Positions 31,398-39,832 of a stretch of DNA of 64,000 nt are shown in pieces. The first letter of the stretch is position 1. Every line of letters begins with the position of its first letter. The stretch is from Bacillus pseudomycoides DSM 12442 (GTDB lineage: Bacteria; Bacillota; Bacilli; Bacillales; Bacillaceae_G). Under the pieces are notes generated by a model that was not told the DNA's origin, did not search any database, and worked only from the letters and a program-made list of their open reading frames with translations. The DNA lies in NCBI RefSeq assembly GCF_000161455.1, contig NZ_CM000745.1:2543120-2607119 (forward strand). The letters run 5' to 3'. A program made the position numbers and the translations under genes.

Positions 31398-32435
31398 CTA
31401 TAGTTCTAATAAGTTAATAATTTCTCCAATAATCCCTTCATTTTGGTGAACACCTAGGTCTGAATTTGTCATAATGATAGCACCGGTGCCTTTATGTGGA
31501 TATGCAACAATCATGCATTGAAATCCAACGCCCCAGCCAAGTGAAGAAATTTGTATTTCTTGATCTGATTTATCAAGAAATACACCTAATCCGGTCCATT
31601 TTGAGCAACCTTGTGTGGAAATCATTTCTTTCATTATTTTTGATGATAGTCCGAGTTTACTATTGCCTTGCAAAGAATGGCTGATTTCCATTACTAGAGC
31701 AGCTAAATCTGTTGGGGTTGACCAAATTCCTGCAGCAGCTGAATAGGGATAGAACGGATACTTTCCATCTACTACATGTCCGTTCTTATTGTGACCACAT
31801 GCAAGGTGATCATTTGTGATCTCTTGTTTAGGAGCTTCTAGTGTACTGTTATTCATATTTAAAGGTCCAAATATTAACTCTTGTAATAATAGATTAAAAG
31901 ATTTTCCGGTAACGTCTTCTATCAGTTGTTCTATTATACAAAATCCAGCGTCTGAATAGTGAAACTTGCTTTCAGGCTCATATTGAACTTCGATAGGGAC
32001 TGGGCAATAGGATGTTTTACCTTGAAGGATCTGTAAAATCGCAGGTTTTCCTTGGATGGGGTGATATATATCAAAACTTTCATCCGGATCAATAATTCCT
32101 GATTGATGACTTAATAGATTTCGTAAGGTAACTTTTTTATCATAAGTGAATTTATTTTCAGGAACTTTCCAGGATATAAGACGGTTATTTACATTTTCAT
32201 CTAAGTCCAGTATTCCTTGATCTGCTAATTTCAATACGAGCATCGCTGTGAGGAATTTACTTATAGAACAAGCGTTGAAAATAGAATTCACGTTAACTTT
32301 TCTAACCGTCCTCAATTCAAGTGCGCCAAAGCCTTCAGCATGTTCTAATTCTCCATTACGAATAATAGCTAGGCTTAATCCAGCTACCAGATATTGATTC
32401 ATTTTTTCATATATATCTAGCGTTTTGAGTTCCAT
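31398..32435 (-). CDS. Serine hydrolase of the beta-lactamase/DD-peptidase fold
   Basis: A 345-residue class C-like hydrolase from the ATG at 32435, which has AAAGGAG in front; an ATG at 32468 overlaps that site. The catalytic Ser57-Ile-Ser-Lys60 and Tyr160-Ser-Asp162 motifs are clear, and the C-terminal His/Lys-Thr-Gly equivalent is Pro-His-Lys-Gly-Thr-Gly. There is no signal peptide, so it acts in the cytoplasm, as do many esterase or D-aminopeptidase-like relatives. The substrate is unknown. Confidence 0.88.
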   Translation of the reverse strand: MELKTLDIYEKMNQYLVAGLSLAIIRNGELEHAEGFGALELRTVRKVNVNSIFNACSISKFLTAMLVLKLADQGILDLDENVNNRLISWKVPENKFTYDKKVTLRNLLSHQSGIIDPDESFDIYHPIQGKPAILQILQGKTSYCPVPIEVQYEPESKFHYSDAGFCIIEQLIEDVTGKSFNLLLQELIFGPLNMNNSTLEAPKQEITNDHLACGHNKNGHVVDGKYPFYPYSAAAGIWSTPTDLAALVMEISHSLQGNSKLGLSSKIMKEMISTQGCSKWTGLGVFLDKSDQEIQISSLGWGVGFQCMIVAYPHKGTGAIIMTNSDLGVHQNEGIIGEIINLLEL

Positions 32436-32671
32436 ATGATTATTCTCCTTTTTCAATGTTACATTCACTATATAATAAACAAAATGTTAAATAAAGGAAT
32501 ATAATGCGATGTATCGTATTTAACTAGATTGGGAGCGGAATGTTAAAAGTAAGATATAAAGAGAGAGAGAATAGTTAGCTTTTTCGTTAGATCAAAGACG
32601 AAATCAATGCATTAATTTCACCACAAATGTAATGACCCAATAAAGAGTTGAGAGGTACATAAATGATTTGT

Positions 32672-32701
32672 AAGGCTGATGTGATAAAACATCAGCCTTT
32701 A
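32672..32701. terminator. Terminator of the FabH2-type gene
   Basis: AAGGCTGATGT and ACATCAGCCTT form a perfect 11-base stem. It lies just downstream of the ketoacyl synthase stop. Confidence 0.8.
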
Positions 32702-32711
32702 TGTTACGTAC

Positions 32712-33692
32712 TTATATATTCCATCTTAAAATTAGTCCTGCATGTACAAGGCCTCCACCGAATCCATACAAAAGTAAAGTGTCACCATTATTGATTTTTC
32801 CATCTTTTAATCCGATATCAAGTGCTAACGGAATAGAAGCAGCAGAGGTGTTTCCGCAATATTGTAGACTCATGAGTGTGCGATCAAGAGAAATACCTGT
32901 TCGTTCACAAATGGATTCAATCATCCTCAAATTGACACTATGTGGAATGAACCAATCAATATTTGATATATTTAAATGATTTTTTTCTAGTAATTCTTGC
33001 ACGCCTTGTGGGACTGTATTTACAGCCCATTTGTAAACAGCTCTTCCGTTTTGAATGAGGTAAGGTGTGTCTTGTAATTGAGTTCCATTCATTGTTTTGG
33101 ATAAGGCAGTTTGATATAAGTTGATTCCGCCAGAACCTTTAGATCCCATATGAGTTCCTAAAAAACTAGGGTTGTTTTCATCATATTCTACAAGGGCTGC
33201 ACCAGCGCCATCTCCGAAAAGTATACAAGTAGTACGGTCGCTATAATCTGTGATTTTTGAAAGAGTTTCCGCACCGATAACTAGTATCTTTTTGTTTGTC
33301 CCGGAAGTAATAAGGCCGTTGGCAACAATTAGTCCATACACGAACCCAGCGCAAGCTGCACTAATATCAATTGCGCCTGTATGAGGTATTTCAAAATGAG
33401 CCTGAACTTGACTTGCTGTATTTGGGAACATGTAATCAGGTGTAGCAGTTGCGACAATAATTAAATCAACGTCATCAATAGAAACGTGGAATCGGTCGAT
33501 TAAATTTTGAACAGCTCGAATACATAAAGTTGTAGAAAATTCATCAGAGGAAGTGATTCTTCTCTCATGCATACCGGTTCGTTGCACAATCCATTCATCT
33601 GTCGTTTCAACAAGATTCGATAAATCTTCATTTGATAGAACTTTCTCGGGTACATAAGTCCCAACAGCTGTAATTCGTGCTTTTGAATTCAT
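32712..33692 (-). CDS. fabHB: 3-oxoacyl-ACP synthase III (second paralogue)
   Basis: A 326-residue condensing enzyme that starts fatty-acid chains by joining a short acyl-CoA to malonyl-ACP. The triad is Cys114 (Ala-Ala-Cys-Ala-Gly), His251 (Pro-His-Ser-Val-Asn) and Asn281 (Gly-Asn-Thr-Ser). The stretch Asn-Leu-Arg-Met-Ile-Glu-Ser-Ile-Cys-Glu after the histidine is that of B. subtilis FabHB (YhfB) rather than FabHA. Bacilli use it for branched-chain primers. It is not next to other fab genes, as is usual for this paralogue. ATG behind AGGGGGATT. Confidence 0.93.
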   Translation of the reverse strand: MNSKARITAVGTYVPEKVLSNEDLSNLVETTDEWIVQRTGMHERRITSSDEFSTTLCIRAVQNLIDRFHVSIDDVDLIIVATATPDYMFPNTASQVQAHFEIPHTGAIDISAACAGFVYGLIVANGLITSGTNKKILVIGAETLSKITDYSDRTTCILFGDGAGAALVEYDENNPSFLGTHMGSKGSGGINLYQTALSKTMNGTQLQDTPYLIQNGRAVYKWAVNTVPQGVQELLEKNHLNISNIDWFIPHSVNLRMIESICERTGISLDRTLMSLQYCGNTSAASIPLALDIGLKDGKINNGDTLLLYGFGGGLVHAGLILRWNI

Positions 33693-33832
33693 ACAAATCC
33701 CCCTCGTTTTATCACTAAGTTATAATACCTGGTTCTGATTATAAATAAAATTTCTTATTAATTCAATTATTTGTAAAAATAAGTCATTAATTATATGATC
33801 TGAATATAGAACTGGACTAGAAGGGAGAGTTT

Positions 33833-34510
33833 TTGATGTTGATAAGTAGGGTTACTTTATACAGTAACGCATTAGAAGAAATGAAAGATTTCTATTTAAA
33901 TAAATTAGATTTTCAGTTATTACATAGTAGTGAAATGAGTTTTAGCATCCAAGTGGGAGAGAGTGAATTAGAATTTCGAAAAAATAATTTGAATAGCAAG
34001 CCTTTTTATCATTTTGCTTTCAATATACCGTCCAATCAGTTTTCTGAAGCAAAAGAATGGGCAAAAAAGAAGGTCGTTTTAAATGTAGAAGATGGAGAGG
34101 ATGAAGTATATTTTTCACGCTCTAATGCACATTCGTTCTATTTTATGGATCCTGCGGGGAATATTGTAGAGTTTATCTCTAGGCATACTACATCTCCAGA
34201 AAGTAATGAACCTTTCTCTATTGATTCGATATTAAATATGAGTGAAATGAATTTGACGACAGATGAAGTTCTTGAAGTAGGGAATCAATTGATAGAATAT
34301 GGGATTTCAGTAAGAGACGGAGAAGCATTAAGTGATGGTTTTCACTTTATGGGAGAAAACGGAGTCTACTTATTATTAGGGCCATCAGGGCGTCGATGGT
34401 TTTTCTCGGATTTAGATGCAGAAGTTCATCCGTTAATGCTAGAGATTGATAACGAAAAACAGATTGAGATAAATAGACAAGGAGAATGTAATATATCCAT
34501 TAAGAAGTAA
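33833..34510 (+). CDS. VOC superfamily (glyoxalase/dioxygenase fold) protein
   Basis: A 225-residue protein. Residues 1-122 form a VOC module: Ser-Arg-Val-Thr-Leu-Tyr-Ser-Asn-Ala, a central His-Phe-Ala-Phe-Asn-Ile-Pro and the terminal Tyr-Phe-Met-Asp-Pro-Ala-Gly-Asn-Ile-Val-Glu-Phe-Ile with the metal-binding Glu. The C-terminal half (135-225) has a weaker second module. Such CatE-like proteins bind a metal and act on catechols, dicarbonyls or antibiotics; the substrate is not evident. Start ATG behind GAAGGGAGAG. Confidence 0.83.
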   Translation: MMLISRVTLYSNALEEMKDFYLNKLDFQLLHSSEMSFSIQVGESELEFRKNNLNSKPFYHFAFNIPSNQFSEAKEWAKKKVVLNVEDGEDEVYFSRSNAHSFYFMDPAGNIVEFISRHTTSPESNEPFSIDSILNMSEMNLTTDEVLEVGNQLIEYGISVRDGEALSDGFHFMGENGVYLLLGPSGRRWFFSDLDAEVHPLMLEIDNEKQIEINRQGECNISIKK

Positions 34511-34558
34511 AGGGATCCAGATAAATGCCCTCATTTGTTTAAGATGAGGGCAGTAGTA

Positions 34559-34748
34559 TTATGGTGTTTTTGAGGGAGTCTTGTATCGAAATATGTATAA
34601 AGTCCATCCTGCCATAATGAGCGGGATGATAACTGTTTTATTTTCGATTTGTTTTTTTGAAAATGAACCAGCCAATCATATCGAATAGTAAAGTCAATAC
34701 AATGCAAAGGACGACAAATTGCAATGAAAATTTGAGGTAACGAATCAT
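34559..34748 (-). pseudogene. Two-helix membrane protein gene with a homopolymer frameshift
   Basis: A very strong AAGGAGG site precedes the ATG at 34748. The frame encodes Met-Ile-Arg-Tyr-Leu-Lys-Phe-Ser-Leu-Gln-Phe-Val-Val-Leu and then stops at 34638. If the run of seven T at about 34652-34658 (A on the coding strand) were one base shorter, the protein would continue Lys-Lys-Gln-Ile-Glu-Asn-Lys-Thr-Val-Ile-Ile-Pro-Leu-Ile-Met-Ala-Gly-Trp-Thr-Leu to a stop at 34559, giving 62 residues and two helices. It is either a mutation, a phase-variable site or a sequencing error. Family unknown. Confidence 0.65.
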
Positions 34749-34861
34749 AGTGGATGTCCTCCTTCACATCAATGTAATAACTATATATGAAATTCATTTC
34801 ATGGTAAAATTTTGATATTGAACATTGGTGCGAAATACATAGATTGTAAGGAGAGGAGAAT

Positions 34862-35143
34862 ATGGAATTTTGGATTGTAATACCATTTATTGTTTTTGGA
34901 GCCATTTATATTGGAGAAAAATTAAAGCAAATGGAAAAAAGAACGGATGCTAGACTAAAGCGTATGGAAACTAGATTAGAATTAATAACAAAACAAATGG
35001 GAATTAGAGAGGTAGAGCCCGAAATTAATAATGAACTGCGGCAGCTTGTGAAAGATGGAAAAACAATTACAGCAGTTAAGAAAGCGCGCGAAGCATTTGG
35101 GTATTCATTGCTGGAAGCGAAAAAATATGTGGATTCTTTATAA
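34862..35143 (+). CDS. Membrane-anchored protein with an L7/L12 C-terminal-like domain
   Basis: A 93-residue protein: one N-terminal helix (residues 3-18), a charged coiled coil (about 19-50) and a C-terminal domain, Leu-Val-Lys-Asp-Gly-Lys-Thr-Ile-Thr-Ala-Val-Lys-Lys-Ala-Arg, with Gly-Tyr-Ser-Leu-Leu-Glu-Ala-Lys-Lys-Tyr-Val. The last part matches the helix-loop-helix of ribosomal protein L7/L12, which binds translation factors. Proteins of this build are frequent in bacilli, but their task is unknown. ATG behind AAGGAGAGG. Confidence 0.83.
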   Translation: MEFWIVIPFIVFGAIYIGEKLKQMEKRTDARLKRMETRLELITKQMGIREVEPEINNELRQLVKDGKTITAVKKAREAFGYSLLEAKKYVDSL

Positions 35144-35194
35144 CAATATAAATAGATCCATATCTTAATATGGATTATACTGAATGGAAAGCAG

Positions 35195-35226
35195 AAAAAA
35201 GATAAGCAAATTTGCTTATCTTTTTT
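35195..35226. terminator. Bidirectional terminator
   Basis: AAAAAAGATAAGCAA pairs perfectly with TTGCTTATCTTTTTT. Confidence 0.88.
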
Positions 35227-35302
35227 CTTTTTCGCTCTGTTAAATTTTAATGTTGCTAATCAGATTCTAATGCTCCAGTTAATTGAAGAAGGTAGAAAGA
35301 AT

Positions 35303-35680
35303 TCACAGTATTACACCTGAAAAGTTGCCTTTTAATACTACTTTTTCATTCTGGTTTTTACATGAAAAGGATGCGATAATAGCTGTTCTATGATTTTCTT
35401 GCCTTTCGTATTTTTCAATTTTAGCTTCACAAATTATTGTATCCCCAGTAAATACAGGTCTTAAAAACTCAAAATTCATAGTACGAGCCAGTACGTTATT
35501 ATCTCCACCTATTTTCGTTGGTAGAGTTGCCGTTAGTAACCCTTGAGTTACAAGTCTTCCCTGTTCATCTGGGGTTATATGGTGAATCCCTTCATCACCT
35601 GAAACCTCTGTAAATAATTCAACATCTTTTACTGTAAAAGTTCGTTCAAACGTAATTATATCTCCGACTTTTAAAGACAT
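35303..35680 (-). CDS. MaoC-like hotdog-fold dehydratase
   Basis: A 125-residue single hotdog domain. The catalytic pair of (R)-specific enoyl-CoA hydratases, Asp and His in Ser-Gly-Asp-x-x-x-x-His, appears as Ser27-Gly-Asp29-Glu-Gly-Ile-His33, followed by Gln-Gly-Leu-Leu-Thr-Ala and Phe-Leu-Arg-Pro-Val-Phe-Thr-Gly-Asp-Thr. The spacing between Asp and His is one residue shorter than usual, so a dehydratase or thioesterase role on acyl thioesters is likely but not certain. ATG behind GGAGGAG. Single gene. Confidence 0.82.
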   Translation of the reverse strand: MSLKVGDIITFERTFTVKDVELFTEVSGDEGIHHITPDEQGRLVTQGLLTATLPTKIGGDNNVLARTMNFEFLRPVFTGDTIICEAKIEKYERQENHRTAIIASFSCKNQNEKVVLKGNFSGVIL

Positions 35681-35787
35681 ATAAATCTCCTCCCTGAAGT
35701 TTAAATACTGCTATGGTCAGGTTTAATCTGAATATTGTAACAAAATCGAACGGTGTTCAACCATTCCGACTGTTAGTTTAATAAGGA

Positions 35788-35970
35788 CTACATATTGAAT
35801 TTTGATAAGCGTAAACCGTCATACGTTTTTCTCATTTCATTGATTAGACGACCACCAACAGAGGATGTAGGTTCAACAGAGTGTTTCTCTCATTGAAAAG
35901 CTTGCTCTTTTTTCGTTTGAGATAGTTTGTCCATATGCTTTAATAAGTTATTAAATGCTTTGTTCACCAT
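35788..35970 (-). pseudogene. Small gene with an internal stop
   Basis: An ATG at 35970 behind AAGGGG begins Met-Val-Asn-Lys-Ala-Phe-Asn-Asn-Leu-Leu-Lys-His-Met-Asp-Lys. A TGA after codon 26 interrupts the frame, which otherwise continues without a shift through Ser-Val-Gly-Gly-Arg-Leu-Ile-Asn-Glu-Met-Arg-Lys-Thr-Tyr-Asp to a TAG at 35788. A single base change (TGG or CGA to TGA) would explain it. The helical, basic 60-residue protein is not recognised. Confidence 0.55.
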
Positions 35971-36002
35971 TTCCCCTTAACAGAGCCCTCTTTTTAGAAG
36001 GA

Positions 36003-36293
36003 TTAGTGAACCATTCTTGTGTTCACATAAGCTGCTAATACAACATGTCCAACGATAATAATAGGAACAATAATTTGTATGTTGGGCGTAGTGAAGACGC
36101 TACCAATTGCCGCAATAACACCAGCTGCTAAGTTATAAAGCCCAACTATGTTTGCTAGTTTTTGCTTATCTTGTACACGCTTTTCGTTAAATCCAGATAA
36201 GAGCCAAGTATACTGTTTTACTCCTACAAAGTAAGATAATGCGAAAGAAATTATAGCGATGATACATAATGATGGAGAAGCGAATAGGGCCAT
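36003..36293 (-). CDS. Three-helix membrane protein (DUF3784-like)
   Basis: A 96-residue protein from the ATG at 36293, which has GGAGGTG in front; an ATG at 36326 would lie within the adjacent repeat. Helices are at about 5-23, 45-66 and 71-90. The loop after helix 1, Lys-Gln-Tyr-Thr-Trp-Leu-Leu-Ser-Gly-Phe-Asn-Glu-Lys, matches the Leu-Leu-Ala-Gly-Tyr-Asn pattern of DUF3784 proteins. Role unknown. Its upstream region is formed by the dispersed repeat at 36315-36471, so the repeat may carry its promoter or leader. Confidence 0.72.
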   Translation of the reverse strand: MALFASPSLCIIAIISFALSYFVGVKQYTWLLSGFNEKRVQDKQKLANIVGLYNLAAGVIAAIGSVFTTPNIQIIVPIIIVGHVVLAAYVNTRMVH

Positions 36294-36314
36294 GATTACA
36301 CCTCCGAAATCATT

Positions 36315-36471
36315 CTTATCCCGCATTAAAGGGCAGTAACACTCCTACCTCAAAATTCAGCGGAAGCGAAGAAGTTAGGTGGGAGATGAACTGTTCATAA
36401 AAGCCCGATTGGTTCAACTAATAATCAGTGGGGGATGGAGAAAACCCCCACTGATTAAAGTTTCACTTTAT
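36315..36471 (+). repeat. Dispersed structured repeat, copy B (probably bcr1 family)
   Basis: The most complete copy, about 157 bases, from CTTATCCCGC to TTTCACTTTA. Its hairpin TAATCAGTGGGGG/CCCCCACTGATTA is perfect over 13 pairs. Compared with copy A the stem has T-A where A-T is found and both partners change, which shows that pairing is maintained. Confidence 0.78.
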
Positions 36472-37060
36472 GTGCATTCTATAAATCGTCTAGCACTGTT
36501 AGAGAGTTTCCGATCTTTCAACCAGATTATTGATGATTCAGATTGGAATGGGAAATCTATTAAATCTACTATTCTGATAAATTCTTGCGGGATATAAGAT
36601 ACAGCACTTTTAGGTAGAATCGAGGCTCCGATCCCAGCCATGATGAGCATAAGTACAAATGCAGAGTCGGGACATTCACATGCTATATTTAATTTTATAC
36701 CATGCCGACTGCATTCATCAATGACGAGCTGATGGTAACTGTCTTCTTTATCTTTATGTAAAAGTAAGAGGGGGATATGATCTAGTTTAGTTATGGAGAT
36801 TGGAAGATTTGAATGATGAAGCTCCCATTTTGCAGGCATGACTAATACGAATGGCTCCTTTGATACACAAATACTAGAAAAAGCCTTCTTATTAAAAGGG
36901 GTACGTAAGACAGCGAGTTCAATATTCCGATTTTCTAATTGCTCTATTAAGTATAAAGGACCACCTTCCCATATTTTTAAGTTTACATTTGGATAGTTCT
37001 CTTGAAAATAGCGGATTTTTTCAGATAAAAAAGGACCAAAGTTTGTATGGATTGTAGCAG
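36468..37060 (-). pseudogene. 5'-truncated LysR regulator (substrate-binding domain)
   Basis: The last 190 residues or so are a LysR effector-binding domain: Asn-Phe-Gly-Pro-Phe-Leu-Ser-Glu-Lys-Ile-Arg-Tyr-Phe-Gln-Glu-Asn-Tyr-Pro, Glu-Leu-Ala-Val-Leu-Arg-Thr-Pro and Met-Ala-Gly-Ile-Gly-Ala-Ser-Ile-Leu-Pro. No DNA-binding helix-turn-helix is present. Beyond about 37060 the open frame (to 37352) is only the complement of the transporter gene. The gene has lost its 5' part by a deletion that also cut the divergent transporter. Confidence 0.8.
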
Positions 37061-38172
37061 CAACCGCTTGGTCTATTTTTGAAATTGCGACCGCTTTTGC
37101 TGGAGAAATAGGGATGGCTGTTTTTGGGGGCTCTGCTTTAGCAGGATTTGCTCTGTTCCGAGTTTTATTTGGATTCACAGAAGGTCCATCTTTCGTGGTT
37201 TCGAATAAGACAGCAGCAAACTGGGCAGCGCCAAAAGAAAGAGCTTTTCTAACATCCCTTGGTTTTGTTGGTGTTCCGTTAGGCGCAGTATTAACTGCAC
37301 CAGTAGCGGTTATGTTACTCTCTTTTACAAGTTGGAAAATGATGTTTTTCATCCTTGGTGCAATTGGGATTGTATGGGCGATTATTTGGTATTTTACTTT
37401 TACAAATATGCCTGAAGATCATCCGCGAGTGACGAAAGAAGAACTAGCTGAAATTCGTAGCTCTGAAGGTGTGCTTCAATCAGTAAAAGTAGAGAAAAGG
37501 ATCCAAAAAGAGCCGTGGTATTCTTTCTTTAAAGTTCCGACATTCGTCATGGTTACGTTAGCGTATTTTTGCTTTCAATATATCAATTTCTTAATATTAA
37601 CTTGGACACCGAAATATCTGCAAGATGTATTCCATTTTCAATTATCTTCTCTTTGGTATCTTGGCATGATTCCTTGGCTTGGAGCTTGTATTACATTACC
37701 GTTAGGGGCGAAGCTATCCGATCGTATTTTACGTAAAACAGGAAATCTTCGTTTAGCTCGAACAGGATTGCCGATTATCGCTTTATTCCTTACAGCGGTT
37801 TGCTTTAGTTTCATTCCAGCGATGGATAATTATGTAGCTGTATTAGCACTTATGTCACTTGGGAATGCATTTGCTTTTTTACCAAGTTCATTATTTTGGG
37901 CAATCATTGTCGACACAGCTCCTGTTCAAGCAGGAACTTATAGTGGAATTATGCATTTTATTGCGAATATCGCGACAATCTTAGCCCCGACCTTAACTGG
38001 ATACTTAGTTGTAAGTTATGGCTATCCTTCTATGTTTATCGTAGCTGCCATTTTGGCCGCTATAGCAATGGGAGCGATGTTATTTGTGAAGCCAGGGCAG
38101 CAAACTAAGGCTGAAAGTTTGTTCAATTGGAAGAGTAAGGAGAGATTGGAGGAGCCTCGTACAAATATTTAA
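37024..38172 (+). pseudogene. 5'-truncated MFS transporter (ACS/glucarate type)
   Basis: About 380 residues of a major facilitator protein begin in mid-motif with Asp-Lys-Lys-Gly-Pro-Lys-Phe-Val-Trp-Ile-Val-Ala-Ala-Thr-Ala-Trp-Ser-Ile-Phe, which corresponds to the Gly-x-Ala-Asp-Arg-x-Gly-x-Lys loop between helices 2 and 3. The rest is intact, including Arg-Val-Leu-Phe-Gly-Phe-Thr-Glu-Gly-Pro, the mark of the anion:cation symporter family. The start codon and first two helices are lost at the junction with the LysR remnant. An internal ATG at 37114 has no ribosome site, so the gene is probably dead. Confidence 0.82.
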
Positions 38173-38302
38173 ATGATTAGAATAAGTGGTGTGAAAAACG
38201 AGTTGTATACAAACTCGTTTTTTATTTGTCTGAAACGAATGTTTTCTATAGTGAAATATGAATTAAGTGGGAAAAAATTGAAAATAAAGGCTGGGATCGT
38301 AC

Positions 38303-38428
38303 ATGTATACAGTTGGACAGTTTTCAACAATATGTGGTGTATCCATTAAAACGTTACATTATTATGATGAAATTCATCTTGTGAAACCGCTGCATACTGA
38401 TTCTGTAACAGGATATTTTATCGAATAG
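38303..38428 (+). pseudogene. MerR regulator, N-terminal fragment
   Basis: The first 41 residues of a MerR protein are intact: Met-Tyr-Thr-Val-Gly-Gln-Phe-Ser-Thr-Ile-Cys-Gly-Val-Ser and Lys-Thr-Leu-His-Tyr-Tyr-Asp-Glu-Ile-His-Leu-Val-Lys-Pro, then a TAG at 38426. The following 170 bases hold a different open stretch ending at 38602 (Leu-Tyr-Ser-Val-Val-Tyr-Glu-Leu-Asn-Asn-Leu-Arg-Ile) that looks like the C-terminus of another gene, so a deletion joined two genes here. Confidence 0.75.
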
Positions 38429-38604
38429 TAAAGAGCATGTATGTTTGAATCTGAAAAAATATAATTTTGGGACATTATATTCGGTCGTGTATGAGTTAAA
38501 TAATTTGAGAATCCATCGTGCAGAAGGACAACCGAATCGTTGTAAATATAAAGAAGATAAAAGATTGGTAGAAGAAATTTATAAAAAGAGAAGGGGAATA
38601 TAAA

Positions 38605-38886
38605 GTGAAGCTTTCTGAATTTCAGCAGTATGTATCAAATTTTAGTAAAGAAAAAGGGTTTGCGGATACGACAATTGAGGAGCGTACAATGTATTTGATG
38701 GCTGAACTAGGGGAACTAACAGAAGCGGTATTAAGGCGAAATGATGATGATAATATAAAAAGAGAAATAGGCTTAGAAATGTTTGATGTAATTTGGAATG
38801 TGTGTGATTTAGCGAATAAATTAGAAATTGATTTAGAGGAAGCATTTCAGGAAAAGATGGAAATCAATCGAGATAGAGAGTGGTAA
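38605..38886 (+). CDS. MazG-like nucleotide pyrophosphohydrolase
   Basis: A 93-residue all-helical domain with the MazG metal motif Glu34-x2-Glu37 and Glu58-x2-Asp61 (Ala-Glu-Leu-Gly-Glu-Leu and Leu-Glu-Met-Phe-Asp-Val-Ile-Trp). Small single-domain members hydrolyse (d)NTPs or modified nucleotides to monophosphates and pyrophosphate, cleaning the nucleotide pool. GTG start behind AGGGGAAT. The HAD gene follows after 84 bases on the same strand. Confidence 0.88.
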   Translation: MKLSEFQQYVSNFSKEKGFADTTIEERTMYLMAELGELTEAVLRRNDDDNIKREIGLEMFDVIWNVCDLANKLEIDLEEAFQEKMEINRDREW

Positions 38887-38970
38887 AGATAGAAAGTGTG
38901 GATGGTATGACGCTAACATGAGATAATAGAGAAAGGAATGCAATAGGTAGGATTGTAATGGAGGAAGAAA

Positions 38971-39636
38971 GTGAACTTAAAATATAAATGTTTAATACTA
39001 GATCATGATGATACAGCAGTAAAAAGTACACCGGATATACATTATCCATCATTTGTAGAAGCTTTAAAAGATTTAAGACCTAATGAAACGCCATTATCAT
39101 TAGAAGAGTTTGTTTCAAATTGTTTTCATCCTGGTTTTCTGAGTTTATGTAAAGATATTATTCGTTTTACACCAGAAGAGCAAGAGCACCAACAAAAAGT
39201 TTGGAAAAAATACACCGAATCGAAAATTCCAGACTTTTATGAAGGGTTTCCTGAATTGGTACGGGAGTTCAAGAGACAGGGCGGAATTGTAACGGTTGTT
39301 TCTCACTCTGAAAGTAGTCGCATTAAGAGGGATTATGAAAAGCATTGTGGATTTGTCCCAGATGCAGTGTTTGGATGGGAGTTAGAAGAAAATCAGAGAA
39401 AGCCACATCCGTATCCAGTGAAAAAGATTTTGTCTATGTTTCATCTACATGAAGATGAAGTCATCGTATTAGATGACTTGAAGCCTGCACTAGAAATGGC
39501 AAAGAGCTGCAACGTTACATTTGCAGCAGCTGGTTGGTCGCATCATATTCCGAAAATTAGAAAGCGAATGGAAGAGGAATCAGATTATTATTTTGAGAGT
39601 GTAGAGAAGTTTAAAGAATTTATCTTTAATGAGTAA
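38971..39636 (+). CDS. HAD superfamily hydrolase
   Basis: A 221-residue haloacid dehalogenase-type phosphatase. Motif I is Leu-Ile-Leu-Asp11-His-Asp13-Asp-Thr, motif II Val-Val-Ser-His-Ser, motif III Lys-Pro-His-Pro-Tyr-Pro, and motif IV Ile-Val-Leu-Asp-Asp-Leu. A helical cap lies between motifs I and II. It resembles phosphoglycolate phosphatase-like enzymes; the substrate is unknown. GTG start behind GGAGGAAG. Likely co-transcribed with the MazG-like gene. Confidence 0.87.
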   Translation: MNLKYKCLILDHDDTAVKSTPDIHYPSFVEALKDLRPNETPLSLEEFVSNCFHPGFLSLCKDIIRFTPEEQEHQQKVWKKYTESKIPDFYEGFPELVREFKRQGGIVTVVSHSESSRIKRDYEKHCGFVPDAVFGWELEENQRKPHPYPVKKILSMFHLHEDEVIVLDDLKPALEMAKSCNVTFAAAGWSHHIPKIRKRMEEESDYYFESVEKFKEFIFNE

Positions 39637-39644
39637 AGAGGAGA

Positions 39645-39675
39645 AAGAACTTGGGAAACACCAAGTTCTTTTTTT
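39645..39675 (+). terminator. Rho-independent terminator
   Basis: AAGAACTTGG and CCAAGTTCTT pair perfectly with a following T run, right after the HAD gene. Confidence 0.88.
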
Positions 39676-39832
39676 ATGCTACATCGCAGATATTAGAATA
39701 ATTGTAGGTGTTCTATTGAACAAATAGCACATTTCAAGAGTGAATAGATTATGTAACTGTACGATTAGAAAAGTATGAAGATAAGAAGATCCCGTTAGTT
39801 TTTGTTGATTTTTGTATGTATAGCTTTATTAG

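Noticed and set aside
34531..34905. 124-codon minus-strand frame
   Set aside because: It crosses the start region of the L7/L12-like gene and is out of frame with the two-helix protein that has the strong ribosome site.
36468..37352. One 294-residue LysR-like protein
   Set aside because: Only the part from 36468 to about 37060 is LysR; the rest is the complement of the transporter gene.
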